Below are positions 1 through 7,007 of a DNA stretch of 32,334 nucleotides, piece by piece. Position numbers and translations under genes: made by a program. The first letter of the stretch is position 1. Each line of letters begins with the position of its first letter. The notes below the pieces were generated by a model. It was not told where the DNA came from. It searched no databases and saw only the letters and a list, made by a program, of their open reading frames with translations. The stretch comes from Planctomycetota bacterium (lineage in GTDB: Bacteria; Planctomycetota; Phycisphaerae; UBA1845): assembly GCA_024276605.1 (NCBI GenBank), contig JAJRWX010000042.1, forward strand, positions 1-32,334, given 5' to 3'.

Positions 1-336
1 TATAGTACACCTTCCTAAGTAAGAAGTCAAGCACATATCTTCTATTTAGTGGCTACATATCGACAAAGCCGAAATCCCCCTAACCCTCTGTCACTACATC
101 AGTTAAATTCCCAAAACGCCCAATCTCACCGAAAAGTTCGGTTTAACTATCATGCTTCGGTCTTGCTCTGAGTTACAATATCCGATCGGTCGAGGAATTT
201 GGTGGGCCATCTCGTTTTGAAGTATAGGAAACCAATCCGAGCGGCGAGCGCGAGCGACCTGTGTCTTCGGATGGTCACTCATACCGTCATGTTCCACGAG
301 GCTGCGGTGTATATGGCGCATTAAAGACATGGGCAA
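1..336. other. Left-edge spacer without a gene
   Basis: I see no coding region I can support here; short open frames lack recognisable protein content. The stretch includes an inverted copy of the repeat described at 337-424 and a short segment (about 203-216, reading GGCCATCTCGTTTT) that recurs near 6716 in the spacer after the OPT transporter gene. It therefore looks like repeat-derived or decayed DNA. Confidence 0.5.
234..268 (-). repeat. Inverted third copy (partial) of the parDE-flanking repeat
   Basis: The reverse complement of this segment matches, with few differences, the central part of the repeats at 337-424 and 1067-1154: GAAGACAC, then GGTCGC, then CGCTC and CCGCT blocks ending in GATT. 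It lies about 100 bases from the first direct copy in opposite orientation. The match covers only about 35 bases. Confidence 0.6.
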
Positions 337-424
337 GTGGCAAGGCGTATTGAAGACACGGGTCGCACGCGCTCTCCGCTCGGATTTGACTATCCCGATG
401 GTCGTGGGTGCCTTTGGTGAAAGG
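337..424 (+). repeat. ~88-bp direct repeat, left copy flanking parDE
   Basis: This segment starts GTGGCAAGGCGTATTGAAGA and ends near AAAGGC. It recurs at 1067-1154 in the same orientation with roughly 10 substitutions and no obvious indel. The toxin frame runs into this copy and takes its stop codon (390-392) from it, so the natural C-terminus of the toxin may have been replaced. A shorter degenerate echo of its first 25 bases lies just upstream (about 313-337). Confidence 0.75.
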
Positions 425-733
425 CCGGTCGACTTGCGAGTTCAGTTTGCACGTCGCGCCATCCGCTGATAATAGAGACGACTTCCAGCGGCTTGGTTTC
501 GGGCCGGTAAACCACGTAGTAATTGAATACGGTCCAGAAACGCACATCCTCGTCGGTAAGGTCTTCTCGCTTGTGGCCGATTCCCGGCGTCTCAACCACT
601 TTTTCGATAGCTTCGCGAATCACACCAATGACGGACTCGGCCCGACCAGCGCTACTGTACTGTGATCCAAAATATAATCAGCGATTTGTATGAGATCAGC
701 GCGTGCTTGTGGGGTAAGGCGATAAAGTTTCAC
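390..733 (-). pseudogene. parE: Frameshifted ParE/RelE-family toxin
   Basis: Conceptual translation from a GTG at 731-733 gives MKLYRLTPQARADL then IADYIL, a typical ParE N-terminus. The frame then breaks near 645. After a shift, the frame continues with GRAESVIGVIREAIEKVVE, then FWTVFNYYVVYRPE and VVSIISGWRD, the ParE core and final beta strands with the usual late arginine. The GTG overlaps the antitoxin stop as GTGA, the usual coupled arrangement. Correcting the reading needs one added base or two removed in the 640s. The tail after WRD runs into the flanking repeat. Family assignment rests on recognisable ParE pattern and context; activity is unlikely unless the shift is a sequencing error. 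Confidence 0.75.
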
Positions 734-984
734 TGACTCATCTTACGGCGTTCGTCGATGTGGTCCATCAGTTCCTTGAAGGTATCGTCACCATCCAAAA
801 GCTGTCCCAACTTCGCTTGGGCGACACCATCAGTGATCTTCTGACGCACATCCGCCCGCCAGCGTTCATCTTCTTCGAGCGCACGTAACCCGGCCCGGAT
901 GACTTCGCTGGCCGAAGCGTAACTCCCCGAGGCGACACGTTGCTGTACGAATTGCTGTTGCTCGTTGGTCAAATGTACATTCAT
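730..984 (-). CDS. parD: ParD-like ribbon-helix-helix antitoxin
   Basis: The 84-residue product begins MNVHLTNEQQQFVQQRVASG and continues YASASEVIRAGLRALEEDE, the ribbon-helix-helix signature of CopG/ParD antitoxins: an N-terminal beta strand that dimerises and binds the operator, then two helices. The C-terminal half (about residues 45-84) would wrap and neutralise a ParE toxin. A longer frame extends upstream, but the ATG at 982-984 gives the standard ParD start and length. A good sigma-70-like promoter lies immediately upstream, so the transcript may be almost leaderless. ParD normally represses its own operon, and a palindrome overlaps the promoter. The paired toxin is frameshifted. Confidence 0.88.
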   Translation of the reverse strand: MNVHLTNEQQQFVQQRVASGSYASASEVIRAGLRALEEDERWRADVRQKITDGVAQAKLGQLLDGDDTFKELMDHIDERRKMSQ

Positions 985-990
985 GCATTC

Positions 991-1028
991 ATTATACATC
1001 GTATATCCATAAATGTCCAATTCGGACA
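991..1028 (-). promoter_or_regulatory. parDE promoter with overlapping palindromic operator
   Basis: On the minus strand, TATAAT (991-996) lies 18 bases after TTGGAC (1015-1020), a good sigma-70-type promoter. A perfect 5-base inverted repeat, TGTCC-AATTC-GGACA (1014-1028), covers the -35 region, where an autoregulating ParD dimer would be expected to bind. The predicted start of transcription is about at the antitoxin ATG, hence a possible leaderless message. The site is inferred from pattern only. Confidence 0.6.
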
Positions 1029-1066
1029 TATAGTCGGCTTGTTGTGTGCCCTGGCTGGTAGGGTAG

Positions 1067-1154
1067 GTGGCAAGGCGTATTGAAGACACGGGTCGCTTGC
1101 GCTCGCCGCTCTGATTCGACTATCCCGGTGGTCGCGGGTGCCTATGGCTAAAGG
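1067..1154 (+). repeat. ~88-bp direct repeat, right copy flanking parDE
   Basis: Second copy of the repeat at 337-424, same orientation, about 88% identical by eye. It lies upstream of the antitoxin promoter, so the toxin-antitoxin module sits between two copies. The repeat itself shows no convincing reading frame. Confidence 0.75.
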
Positions 1155-1163
1155 CGATTCAAT

Positions 1164-1190
1164 CTTTCGCCAATTGCCAATTGGCGAAAG
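1164..1190. repeat. Perfect 13-bp palindrome, REP-like hairpin
   Basis: CTTTCGCCAATTG is followed after a single C by its exact reverse complement. The flank AACGATTTGCCCTAC (1191-1205) read on the other strand gives GTAGGGCAAATCGTT, nearly the same as the left flank of the hairpin at 6600-6641 (GTAGGGCAGGTCGTT). Both are therefore members of one interspersed palindromic repeat family, here in opposite orientation. No U-rich tail follows, so a terminator is not favoured. Confidence 0.7.
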
Positions 1191-1257
1191 AACGATTTGC
1201 CCTACCGGGCCGGCCAATAGATTGGTGATTTGGATTGCGCACTAGCATCGATTGAAT

Positions 1258-1306
1258 GCGTATCATCGACTCCCCCAAGTCCAAAAAGAAGGACTTTTGC
1301 CACCCA
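1258..1306 (+). repeat. Interspersed hairpin repeat, copy 1
   Basis: This segment contains ATCATCGACTCCCCC, a stem AAGTCC (1277-1282), the loop AAAAAGAA and the closing GGACTT (1291-1296). It recurs at 6931-6981 with the same loop but the stem changed on both sides (AGGTCC/GGACCT). It lies between the parDE region and the end of the GT-C-like gene. Confidence 0.7.
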
Positions 1307-1367
1307 GACACCCGACGCGTTACGTTTGGATGGTGTTCAGTTCTAAAGTCGAGCCGCGAGTCTCGCA

Positions 1368-2903
1368 TTATGTTTGGTCTGAGTATCGGGAAACTAAGGC
1401 AGCAAGGGGTATGGCAAGAAGAGCCGCAGCCATCGTGGCATCTACCACCATCCAGGTGAATTGAAGGCGGTCCAGCGTGGGGGTTATCAACCCGACAAAT
1501 AAGGCCTCAGCAAGCCATACCACGGCCACGAGCGTATACAATTTTCGATTGACACCACACACAAAACACACCAACAGGCCAAGTGCCGGCCATGCGCCGT
1601 CTAACCATCTAAGGGCATGTAATACCCCGTCGATAAGCGGTCGAGTCAAATAGTATCGAAAGTTTTTCCAAATAGTTTCACCACCGAACGGTGCACGCGT
1701 GTGCGCGGCTACTTTCATGCGATCCACAAGTACAATCGATTCACCCAACGTCAAATGTGGAAGCCCCCAATAGGCATACCAATAGGTTTCAGCGTCACTA
1801 TCGATGGCCGAAGCAGGGTGTGCAATCCAGCTCTTGCGTCGTTGCACCGGCACTGATGTAGAAGTAAGATGTTGAGGCTGGCGCAACAGATGACTTAGGC
1901 CATAAGACAGTGTGTGGCGCGCATAAGACCCAAGATCGGACAAGACCATATCCCGACCAAACGCGGCCATCGAATCATCGTAAGTCCACTCATTCATGCC
2001 CCCATCGTGAATAGCCCGGTATCGTGCTACCCAAACATCCAACGGACTACTTAAATAAGCGTCAGCCATGCTTCGTTCGGGCAACCATCGTAGCGCACCA
2101 GCCGTGGCTACCGTGTTCGGCAAATCAACTCCGTCATAATAACGCATCCGCAATGTCAGCAGCGCTCCAGCTGTCCCGTTAGAAGGTCGCCAACGGCCTG
2201 ACAATACACCGTTTAGACCACATTCAAATGCCACACACATGGCAATCGGCATGCCCAATACGGTCAAAGTGAGTATGAGCTTGCGACGATCCGACCACAA
2301 CCAAAAGATCATAAACAAAACCGTAGCGGCAATAATCGGTGTTGCATTACCACGTGTCAGCCAGGCTAGGCCAAGCATCATGCCTGCACCTGTAAACCAG
2401 CCAACATATCTCTTGCGCATCAACCCCGCGGCTAGCAGTAACATGCCCATCGATAACAATACCGCGAATAAAGATTCTGACATGATCCGCTGGCCATAAA
2501 TAGCTGTCTGCAACTTGGCCAATACCATCAACGCGGCCAGCCAACCAAGCATTCGGGAATGAACCATCCGTCCGAATCCATAGGCTATGAGGGGTAGCAG
2601 CGCTAACATCGCATGTTGTGCCACGACCACCGGCCAACCCAATTGGCCAACCATCAGTAAGATAGCCGCTAGAAATAGGGAGTATCCTGGTTTGCGCATT
2701 TCAAAGTGCGGTAACCGATCACCGTGGACCATCGCCTCAGCCGTAGCTACATACTGCGCCGAATCGGCACAGATAACCGCTCGGCCCTGCTGTGAAGAAA
2801 AATGCGTCATCTCAGCCAGCAAACTGACAGCTAGAATCAGTCCACATTCGAGCCATGTGATCCACAGGCGATTATGTTGCGGATAAGCAGGCTGTTCATC
2901 CAT
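1368..2903 (-). CDS. Multispanning GT-C/PMT-like membrane protein
   Basis: The 511-residue product is very hydrophobic, with about ten or more probable transmembrane segments, the first at about residues 14-32. Directly after it comes a loop with CADSAQY (Asp47) and then RKPGYSLFLA near residue 70. This matches the architecture of GT-C enzymes such as PMT/ArnT-type glycosyltransferases, where an acidic residue in the first outer loop is catalytic and the donor is a lipid-linked sugar. No specific substrate can be named. The soluble region at about residues 235-400, between membrane blocks, may carry acceptor specificity. It is followed at 146 bases by the start side of another leftward gene. 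The GT-C call is a family-level inference; 'polytopic membrane protein' is the safe part. Confidence 0.7.
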   Translation of the reverse strand: MDEQPAYPQHNRLWITWLECGLILAVSLLAEMTHFSSQQGRAVICADSAQYVATAEAMVHGDRLPHFEMRKPGYSLFLAAILLMVGQLGWPVVVAQHAMLALLPLIAYGFGRMVHSRMLGWLAALMVLAKLQTAIYGQRIMSESLFAVLLSMGMLLLAAGLMRKRYVGWFTGAGMMLGLAWLTRGNATPIIAATVLFMIFWLWSDRRKLILTLTVLGMPIAMCVAFECGLNGVLSGRWRPSNGTAGALLTLRMRYYDGVDLPNTVATAGALRWLPERSMADAYLSSPLDVWVARYRAIHDGGMNEWTYDDSMAAFGRDMVLSDLGSYARHTLSYGLSHLLRQPQHLTSTSVPVQRRKSWIAHPASAIDSDAETYWYAYWGLPHLTLGESIVLVDRMKVAAHTRAPFGGETIWKNFRYYLTRPLIDGVLHALRWLDGAWPALGLLVCFVCGVNRKLYTLVAVVWLAEALFVGLITPTLDRLQFTWMVVDATMAAALLAIPLAALVSRYSDQT

Positions 2904-3049
2904 CGTTGTCGATCATCCTCTTACTCATCAGTGTTGCATCCTCTAATAGCGCACAATGAGGGCGCCACAGCCAATAAAGTTATCGGTCATTTGCGCTGCC
3001 ATCTTGTCAAGCCATAGCGAGATCGCGTCGGCCGTGAAAAGGGTGCATG

Positions 3050-3769
3050 CTATGTCGTAGTGGGGGCAATACTCAGCCTGAATATGCGGCCCGATCGATC
3101 ATGATCCGAATCGTCTCGGATGGTGTGTCGAGTCGTATTAACCTGAAAACCGTGTGCTCGGGCACGGTCGGGGAAGTGATCCGCCACACTACGATGGGGA
3201 TCCGCGATCAAGGCAACACCCCCAGGTTCAAGCAGCACTTGTAAACACTGTAATAAGGGTTCTTGATCTACGAGTTGATAGAGCACATCAGCAGCCCATA
3301 TATGACGATACTGTTTGTCACGCGGTGGATGATGCCAGTCAAGTACGGAACAGCGGTGCAGTGAAATTTCATTCAGCCCAGCATTGTACTGTAAAAAGTC
3401 AAGGGCAAGCTCGTCACAATCAGTAGCTGTAACTTCCCAACCAGCTTTGGTCGCAGCCAAGGCTATGAGTCCCAGCCCACAGCCGATCTCCAGCGCTTCT
3501 CCCGCTTGTCCGAGATCGCCTGATAAAATCTCCTGAGCCAATATCATGGACGCCGGCCAAAGCTCAACGCCATACGGTGCTCGATCTTCGTTGATAAACT
3601 TCGCAGCAAAATCCGGCTCATCCAGCAGTTGAGATGCATCCGATAGACACGCTAACCGAATCGAAAAGCCATCCAACGGTACCTGACGATAAACAACCGG
3701 ACATTTACGAAAATATGCATGACCTTTTCGCCAATTAAATAACGAGGATGAAGATGTCGGGTCATGCAT
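3050..3769 (-). CDS. METTL-type SAM-dependent methyltransferase
   Basis: The 239-residue product has class I methyltransferase features. PYGVELWPASMILA (about 65-79) precedes motif I, EALEIGCGLGLIALAA (about 91-106), then TATDCDELALDFL gives the acidic residue for the SAM ribose, and WAADVLYQLVD the post-II/motif IV region. The 'lWPaS' lead-in and DVLY element are typical of the METTL20/21 (Methyltransf_16) group, which methylates protein lysines such as those of electron-transfer flavoprotein beta. The actual substrate is not shown by the sequence. It faces the OPT transporter gene across a 157-base divergent spacer that must hold both promoters. The ATG at 3767-3769 is accepted because little coding-like sequence lies upstream. 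Confidence 0.8.
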   Translation of the reverse strand: MHDPTSSSSLFNWRKGHAYFRKCPVVYRQVPLDGFSIRLACLSDASQLLDEPDFAAKFINEDRAPYGVELWPASMILAQEILSGDLGQAGEALEIGCGLGLIALAATKAGWEVTATDCDELALDFLQYNAGLNEISLHRCSVLDWHHPPRDKQYRHIWAADVLYQLVDQEPLLQCLQVLLEPGGVALIADPHRSVADHFPDRARAHGFQVNTTRHTIRDDSDHDRSGRIFRLSIAPTTT

Positions 3770-3926
3770 TCGATGGGCAACCTATGAAGTACAAACCTGT
3801 ATGATACAGTGTTCAAGCAGGCTGGGAAATCTTATAGTATCCGCGGACAAGGACGGTAGAAGTTTCCTCGTCAGCTCAGCTTGTCCGATAGACCAAGCAA
3901 GCCGGAGAGGCAGGTAGAAAACAGTT

Positions 3927-6533
3927 ATGCGAGAATTCTCATTCCCCGCCATCCTTCTCGGCGTCGTGATCGGCGCCTTGCTCGCCGCGGCTAATGCCTT
4001 TGTCGGCCTGAAGGTCGGTATGACCATCAGCGCCTCCATCCCCGCCGCGGTGATGTCTCTGCTAATTATGCGCATCCTGCTCAAGCGGAAATCCATCCTC
4101 GAAAGCAATATGGTCCAAACCATCGGTTCCGCAGGTGAAAGTGTGGCTGCTGGGATGATTTTTACCATACCCGCGCTTTTTATCATGCAGCAAAATCCGC
4201 AGTACCTGGAAATGGTCATCTGGGGGGGGCTAGGCGGCCTATTGGGTGTTTGTTTTATGGTACCTTTGAGGCATGTGCTTATCGTGAAAGAACACGGCGT
4301 GCTACCCTATCCGGAAGGCGTCGCCTGTGCGCAGGTATTGGAATCCGGTGAAAGAGGCGGTGGTTCGGCTAAATCCGTGATTTGGGGAGCCATCGTTGGC
4401 GCGGTTTATTACCTGCTCAACGGCCTGGGTTTTTTCGGAGAAACCGGCAGGGCACCGATCAAGCGATTTCATACTGAATTTCAACTTGATTCATCACCGG
4501 CATTACTCGGCATCGGATACATCCTCGGCCCGCGCATCGCAGCTTACATGCTCGGTGGTGCAGTTCTATCCTGGTTCGTCTTTATTCCTTCTATGGGATT
4601 TTTCGCAGCCAACGCAACGGCACCCATTTATCCTGAGATGAACAGGGCTATTCCCGACATGCAGCCCAACGACTTGTATGAGGCCTATGTCCGTTACATC
4701 GGCGCAGGTGCGGTTGCCATCGGCGGTCTGATTTCACTGTTCAAAAGTTTTCCAACCATCATCGCATCGTTATGGCACGTTGCCACCGGCATTTTTGGTC
4801 GAGGTCGAAGCTCTCGCGCACGCACTGAGAAAGATTTACCCTTTAGCCTTATCCTGCTCATTATCGGTGGTCTGGGATACGCCATGTGGGAGTTCGATCA
4901 GATCGGGCTAAACCACATCGGGGTCATCGCCGTGGTGATATTCACCTTCTTCTTTGTGACGGTTTCCTCAAGGCTCGTCGGACTAGTCGGGCAATCATCG
5001 AACCCGATATCCGGCATGACCATCGCAACCCTGTTGGGTACGGCGCTGGTGTTTAAGTTCTTTGTACTCGATCAAGCCGTCGATCCAAGTGCGATAGATC
5101 TCATGCAACTCAAAGTCACTTGTATGTCCGTCGGTGCCATTGTGTGCATTGCCATAAGCGTAGCCGGCGATACTTCGCAAGATCTTAAAACCGGCTTTCT
5201 CGTCAAGGCAACCCCCTACAAACAACAGATGGGCGAGATGATCGGCGTGCTAACTTCGGTGATAGCCGTTTCGGGTGTCATATTACTACTCAACGAAACC
5301 CAGGGATTCGTCAAAACTGCGGAGCATCCACACCCCCTGCTTGCGCCGCAAGCGAACATCATGAAAATCCTGGTGGAAGGTGTGCTCGGCGGTAATGTGC
5401 CGTGGACGCTTATTATGATTGGCGGGGCTGTAGCAGCCATTATCGAACTGCTGAGTTTACCCGCGCTGCCTTTTGCCGTCGGGATGTATTTACCACTAGG
5501 ATTATCCACCCCCATTATGGTCGGTGGCATTGTCGCTTGGTTGGTGCTTCGAAAAAGGAAATCAGAAAAAAGAGAAAACGACCTGGGCATACTCACGGCT
5601 TCGGGTTTGGTCGCCGGCAAAGGTATCATGGGCGTGTTGTTAGCCGTCGTAGCGGCTATATTCGCTTCGCGATGGGTGAATCCGTTGGACGGGGTGGATG
5701 AACCATTTACTCCCGCCCAATACATACCTTGGCTATGGCACAAAATTGATGCGATACCGGCACGTTGGGGCTTATCAGAAAATGGGTGGGATGCATTACC
5801 CATGTTCCCCTTTGCGGCACTCGTGATCTGGTTATGGTGGTGTGCCAGAAAAAGGCCTTCCGTCGCACTACCGCCTACCCCTGCACCAACACCTCAACCA
5901 CCGGTGGAACCAACAACACTCCCCGAATCCCCCTCTGCGCCTGTCGTAGCGCCGCTTAACGATGCCCCACCTGCTTCCAGTAAGACTGAGCCGGAAATGC
6001 CATCACCTAAAGAACCCTCTTCTTTCTCACTACCGGAAGAAGCATCACAAGAATCATCAGTACCAACACAACCGGCAGTCGCTGAAGAACCTAAGCCTGA
6101 TGCATCCACTCAAGATGATGTAATACCACCCAACCAAGAGGCTCTGCCACATTCAGCCGGTCCCTTCGGGCCGCCGGAACCATTGATAACCCATACAGAT
6201 GAGGAAGCTCACGAAGAAGAAAAAGATGACGAGAAAGAAGACTCCGCCACGCAAGATGAATCGCAGACCATAGACGATGATGAAAACCCGGTGACGGATA
6301 CGCAAGCATCACCACCTACTACGGACGAAACCGACGCAACTTCGCTCGATGAGATGGAACCTCTCTCCATAGAAGAGCTGGAACGACAAACTACCCTACG
6401 GCGTCTTCGAGAACCTCAAGACCCGCGTTCCCTCGACAAAGATAACGATGAAAATAACCATCAAGGCGATGATGTGGCCGACGACACCAACGATGCCCAT
6501 GATGATACAAAGCGATATGGTGCCCCTGAATAA
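3927..6533 (+). CDS. OPT-family oligopeptide transporter with long acidic tail
   Basis: The 868-residue product begins in the first membrane helix (AILLGVVIGALLAAANAFVG), followed by GLKVGMTISASIPAAV and IGSAGESVAAGMIFTIPALF, hallmark segments of the OPT family of proton-coupled peptide or metal-peptide importers. About 15 membrane segments end near residue 641. Residues 642-868 are hydrophilic: first Pro/Thr/Ser-rich, then strongly acidic with runs of Asp and Glu. This tail is unusual, since bacterial OPT proteins typically end shortly after the last helix. GGAGAGGCAGG lies just upstream of the ATG. The N-terminus is slightly short for the family, so an earlier start is possible. A second, unrelated peptide importer lies at 7008-8483. 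Confidence 0.92.
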   Translation: MREFSFPAILLGVVIGALLAAANAFVGLKVGMTISASIPAAVMSLLIMRILLKRKSILESNMVQTIGSAGESVAAGMIFTIPALFIMQQNPQYLEMVIWGGLGGLLGVCFMVPLRHVLIVKEHGVLPYPEGVACAQVLESGERGGGSAKSVIWGAIVGAVYYLLNGLGFFGETGRAPIKRFHTEFQLDSSPALLGIGYILGPRIAAYMLGGAVLSWFVFIPSMGFFAANATAPIYPEMNRAIPDMQPNDLYEAYVRYIGAGAVAIGGLISLFKSFPTIIASLWHVATGIFGRGRSSRARTEKDLPFSLILLIIGGLGYAMWEFDQIGLNHIGVIAVVIFTFFFVTVSSRLVGLVGQSSNPISGMTIATLLGTALVFKFFVLDQAVDPSAIDLMQLKVTCMSVGAIVCIAISVAGDTSQDLKTGFLVKATPYKQQMGEMIGVLTSVIAVSGVILLLNETQGFVKTAEHPHPLLAPQANIMKILVEGVLGGNVPWTLIMIGGAVAAIIELLSLPALPFAVGMYLPLGLSTPIMVGGIVAWLVLRKRKSEKRENDLGILTASGLVAGKGIMGVLLAVVAAIFASRWVNPLDGVDEPFTPAQYIPWLWHKIDAIPARWGLSENGWDALPMFPFAALVIWLWWCARKRPSVALPPTPAPTPQPPVEPTTLPESPSAPVVAPLNDAPPASSKTEPEMPSPKEPSSFSLPEEASQESSVPTQPAVAEEPKPDASTQDDVIPPNQEALPHSAGPFGPPEPLITHTDEEAHEEEKDDEKEDSATQDESQTIDDDENPVTDTQASPPTTDETDATSLDEMEPLSIEELERQTTLRRLREPQDPRSLDKDNDENNHQGDDVADDTNDAHDDTKRYGAPE

Positions 6534-6599
6534 TCAACTGTAAGCTTTTAGCGATGCAGTCTTACGTCGTTCCCGCGCAGACGGGCACCCAGATTGTAG

Positions 6600-6641
6600 G
6601 GCAGGTCGTTCTTTCGCCCTAAGGCGAAAGGTTGACCTGCC
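6600..6641. repeat. Two-tier hairpin of the REP-like family
   Basis: The outer stem GGCAGGTC/GACCTGCC and the inner stem CTTTCGCC/GGCGAAAG are perfect, separated by a symmetrical GTT/GTT internal loop, with a CTAA tip. It shares its CTTTCGCC arm and GTAGGGCA flank with the palindrome at 1164-1190. It could act as a bidirectional transcription stop between the convergent OPT and POT genes, but lacks a clear T run. Confidence 0.75.
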
Positions 6642-6800
6642 TTTCCCGATCACGCCTCGGACTTGTCTTTGGGATGCGATGTCTTGCCGTGTGACGGGTA
6701 TGGTCAGCCGGGTGGCCCATCTCGTTTTCGGGGTGGGGGAGTCGATGATGGCGGACGCATCTGGTCATGTAAGGAAAGTGAATCACCATCGGCAATGGTG

Positions 6801-6832
6801 CCCCATCCTTTGGGTACTCCCAAAGTGTGGGG
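6801..6832. repeat. 32-nt hairpin with covarying partner at 6892
   Basis: CCCCA-TC-CTTTGGG, a TACT loop, then CCCAAAG-TG-TGGGG: stems are perfect apart from the TC/TG internal loop. The element at 6892-6923 has the same length and layout but with GCC/GGC where this one has GGG/CCC. Confidence 0.7.
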
Positions 6833-6891
6833 GACGTATCATGTCTCGAAAGGCATCGCAAGTGTCACGGTCATTGCACGGACTATCCTTC

Positions 6892-6923
6892 CCCCACCCT
6901 TTGCCAGTAGGCAAAGAATGGGG
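6892..6923. repeat. 32-nt hairpin, covarying sister of 6801
   Basis: CCCCA-CC-CTTTGCC, an AGTA loop, then GGCAAAG-AA-TGGGG. The bases nearest the loop differ from the 6801 copy on both sides in a way that keeps pairing. Confidence 0.7.
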
Positions 6924-6930
6924 CAACCGC

Positions 6931-6981
6931 GCGTATATCATCGACTCCCCCAGGTCCAAAAAGAAGGACCTGGGCCACCCA
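6931..6981 (+). repeat. Interspersed hairpin repeat, copy 2
   Basis: Same order as the copy at 1258-1306: ATCATCGACTCCCCC, stem, AAAAAGAA loop, stem, GCCACCCA. Here the stem is nine pairs, CCCAGGTCC (6949-6957) with GGACCTGGG (6966-6974). Confidence 0.7.
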
Positions 6982-7007
6982 CCACTAAACCGCTTCATCG
7001 CGATATA

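Larger units (their letters stand above)
6534..7007. other. Repeat-mosaic spacer after the OPT gene
   Basis: This 470-base stretch has no convincing gene. It holds at least five structured elements listed separately, a partial GTTCCCGCGCAGACGGGCAC hairpin at about 6569-6588 (GCCCG/CGGGC type), and a long-range inverted pair: GGGGGAGTCGATGAT at 6735-6749 and its exact reverse complement at 6937-6951. That pair encloses two further hairpins. The two flanking genes converge here. Confidence 0.65.

Noticed and set aside
337-1154. parDE as an integron gene cassette with attC sites
   Set aside because: The flanking repeats lack convincing RYYYAAC/GTTRRRY core sites and the paired inner boxes of attC, and no IntI gene is present.
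5216-5803. Minus-strand frame of ~195 codons within the OPT gene
   Set aside because: Shadow of the OPT membrane region; composition (Ser, Pro, Thr, Met) is what antisense of membrane helices yields.
6600-6641. Classical rho-independent terminator of the OPT gene
   Set aside because: The hairpin is strong but no run of T follows on either strand, so I kept it as a repeat.
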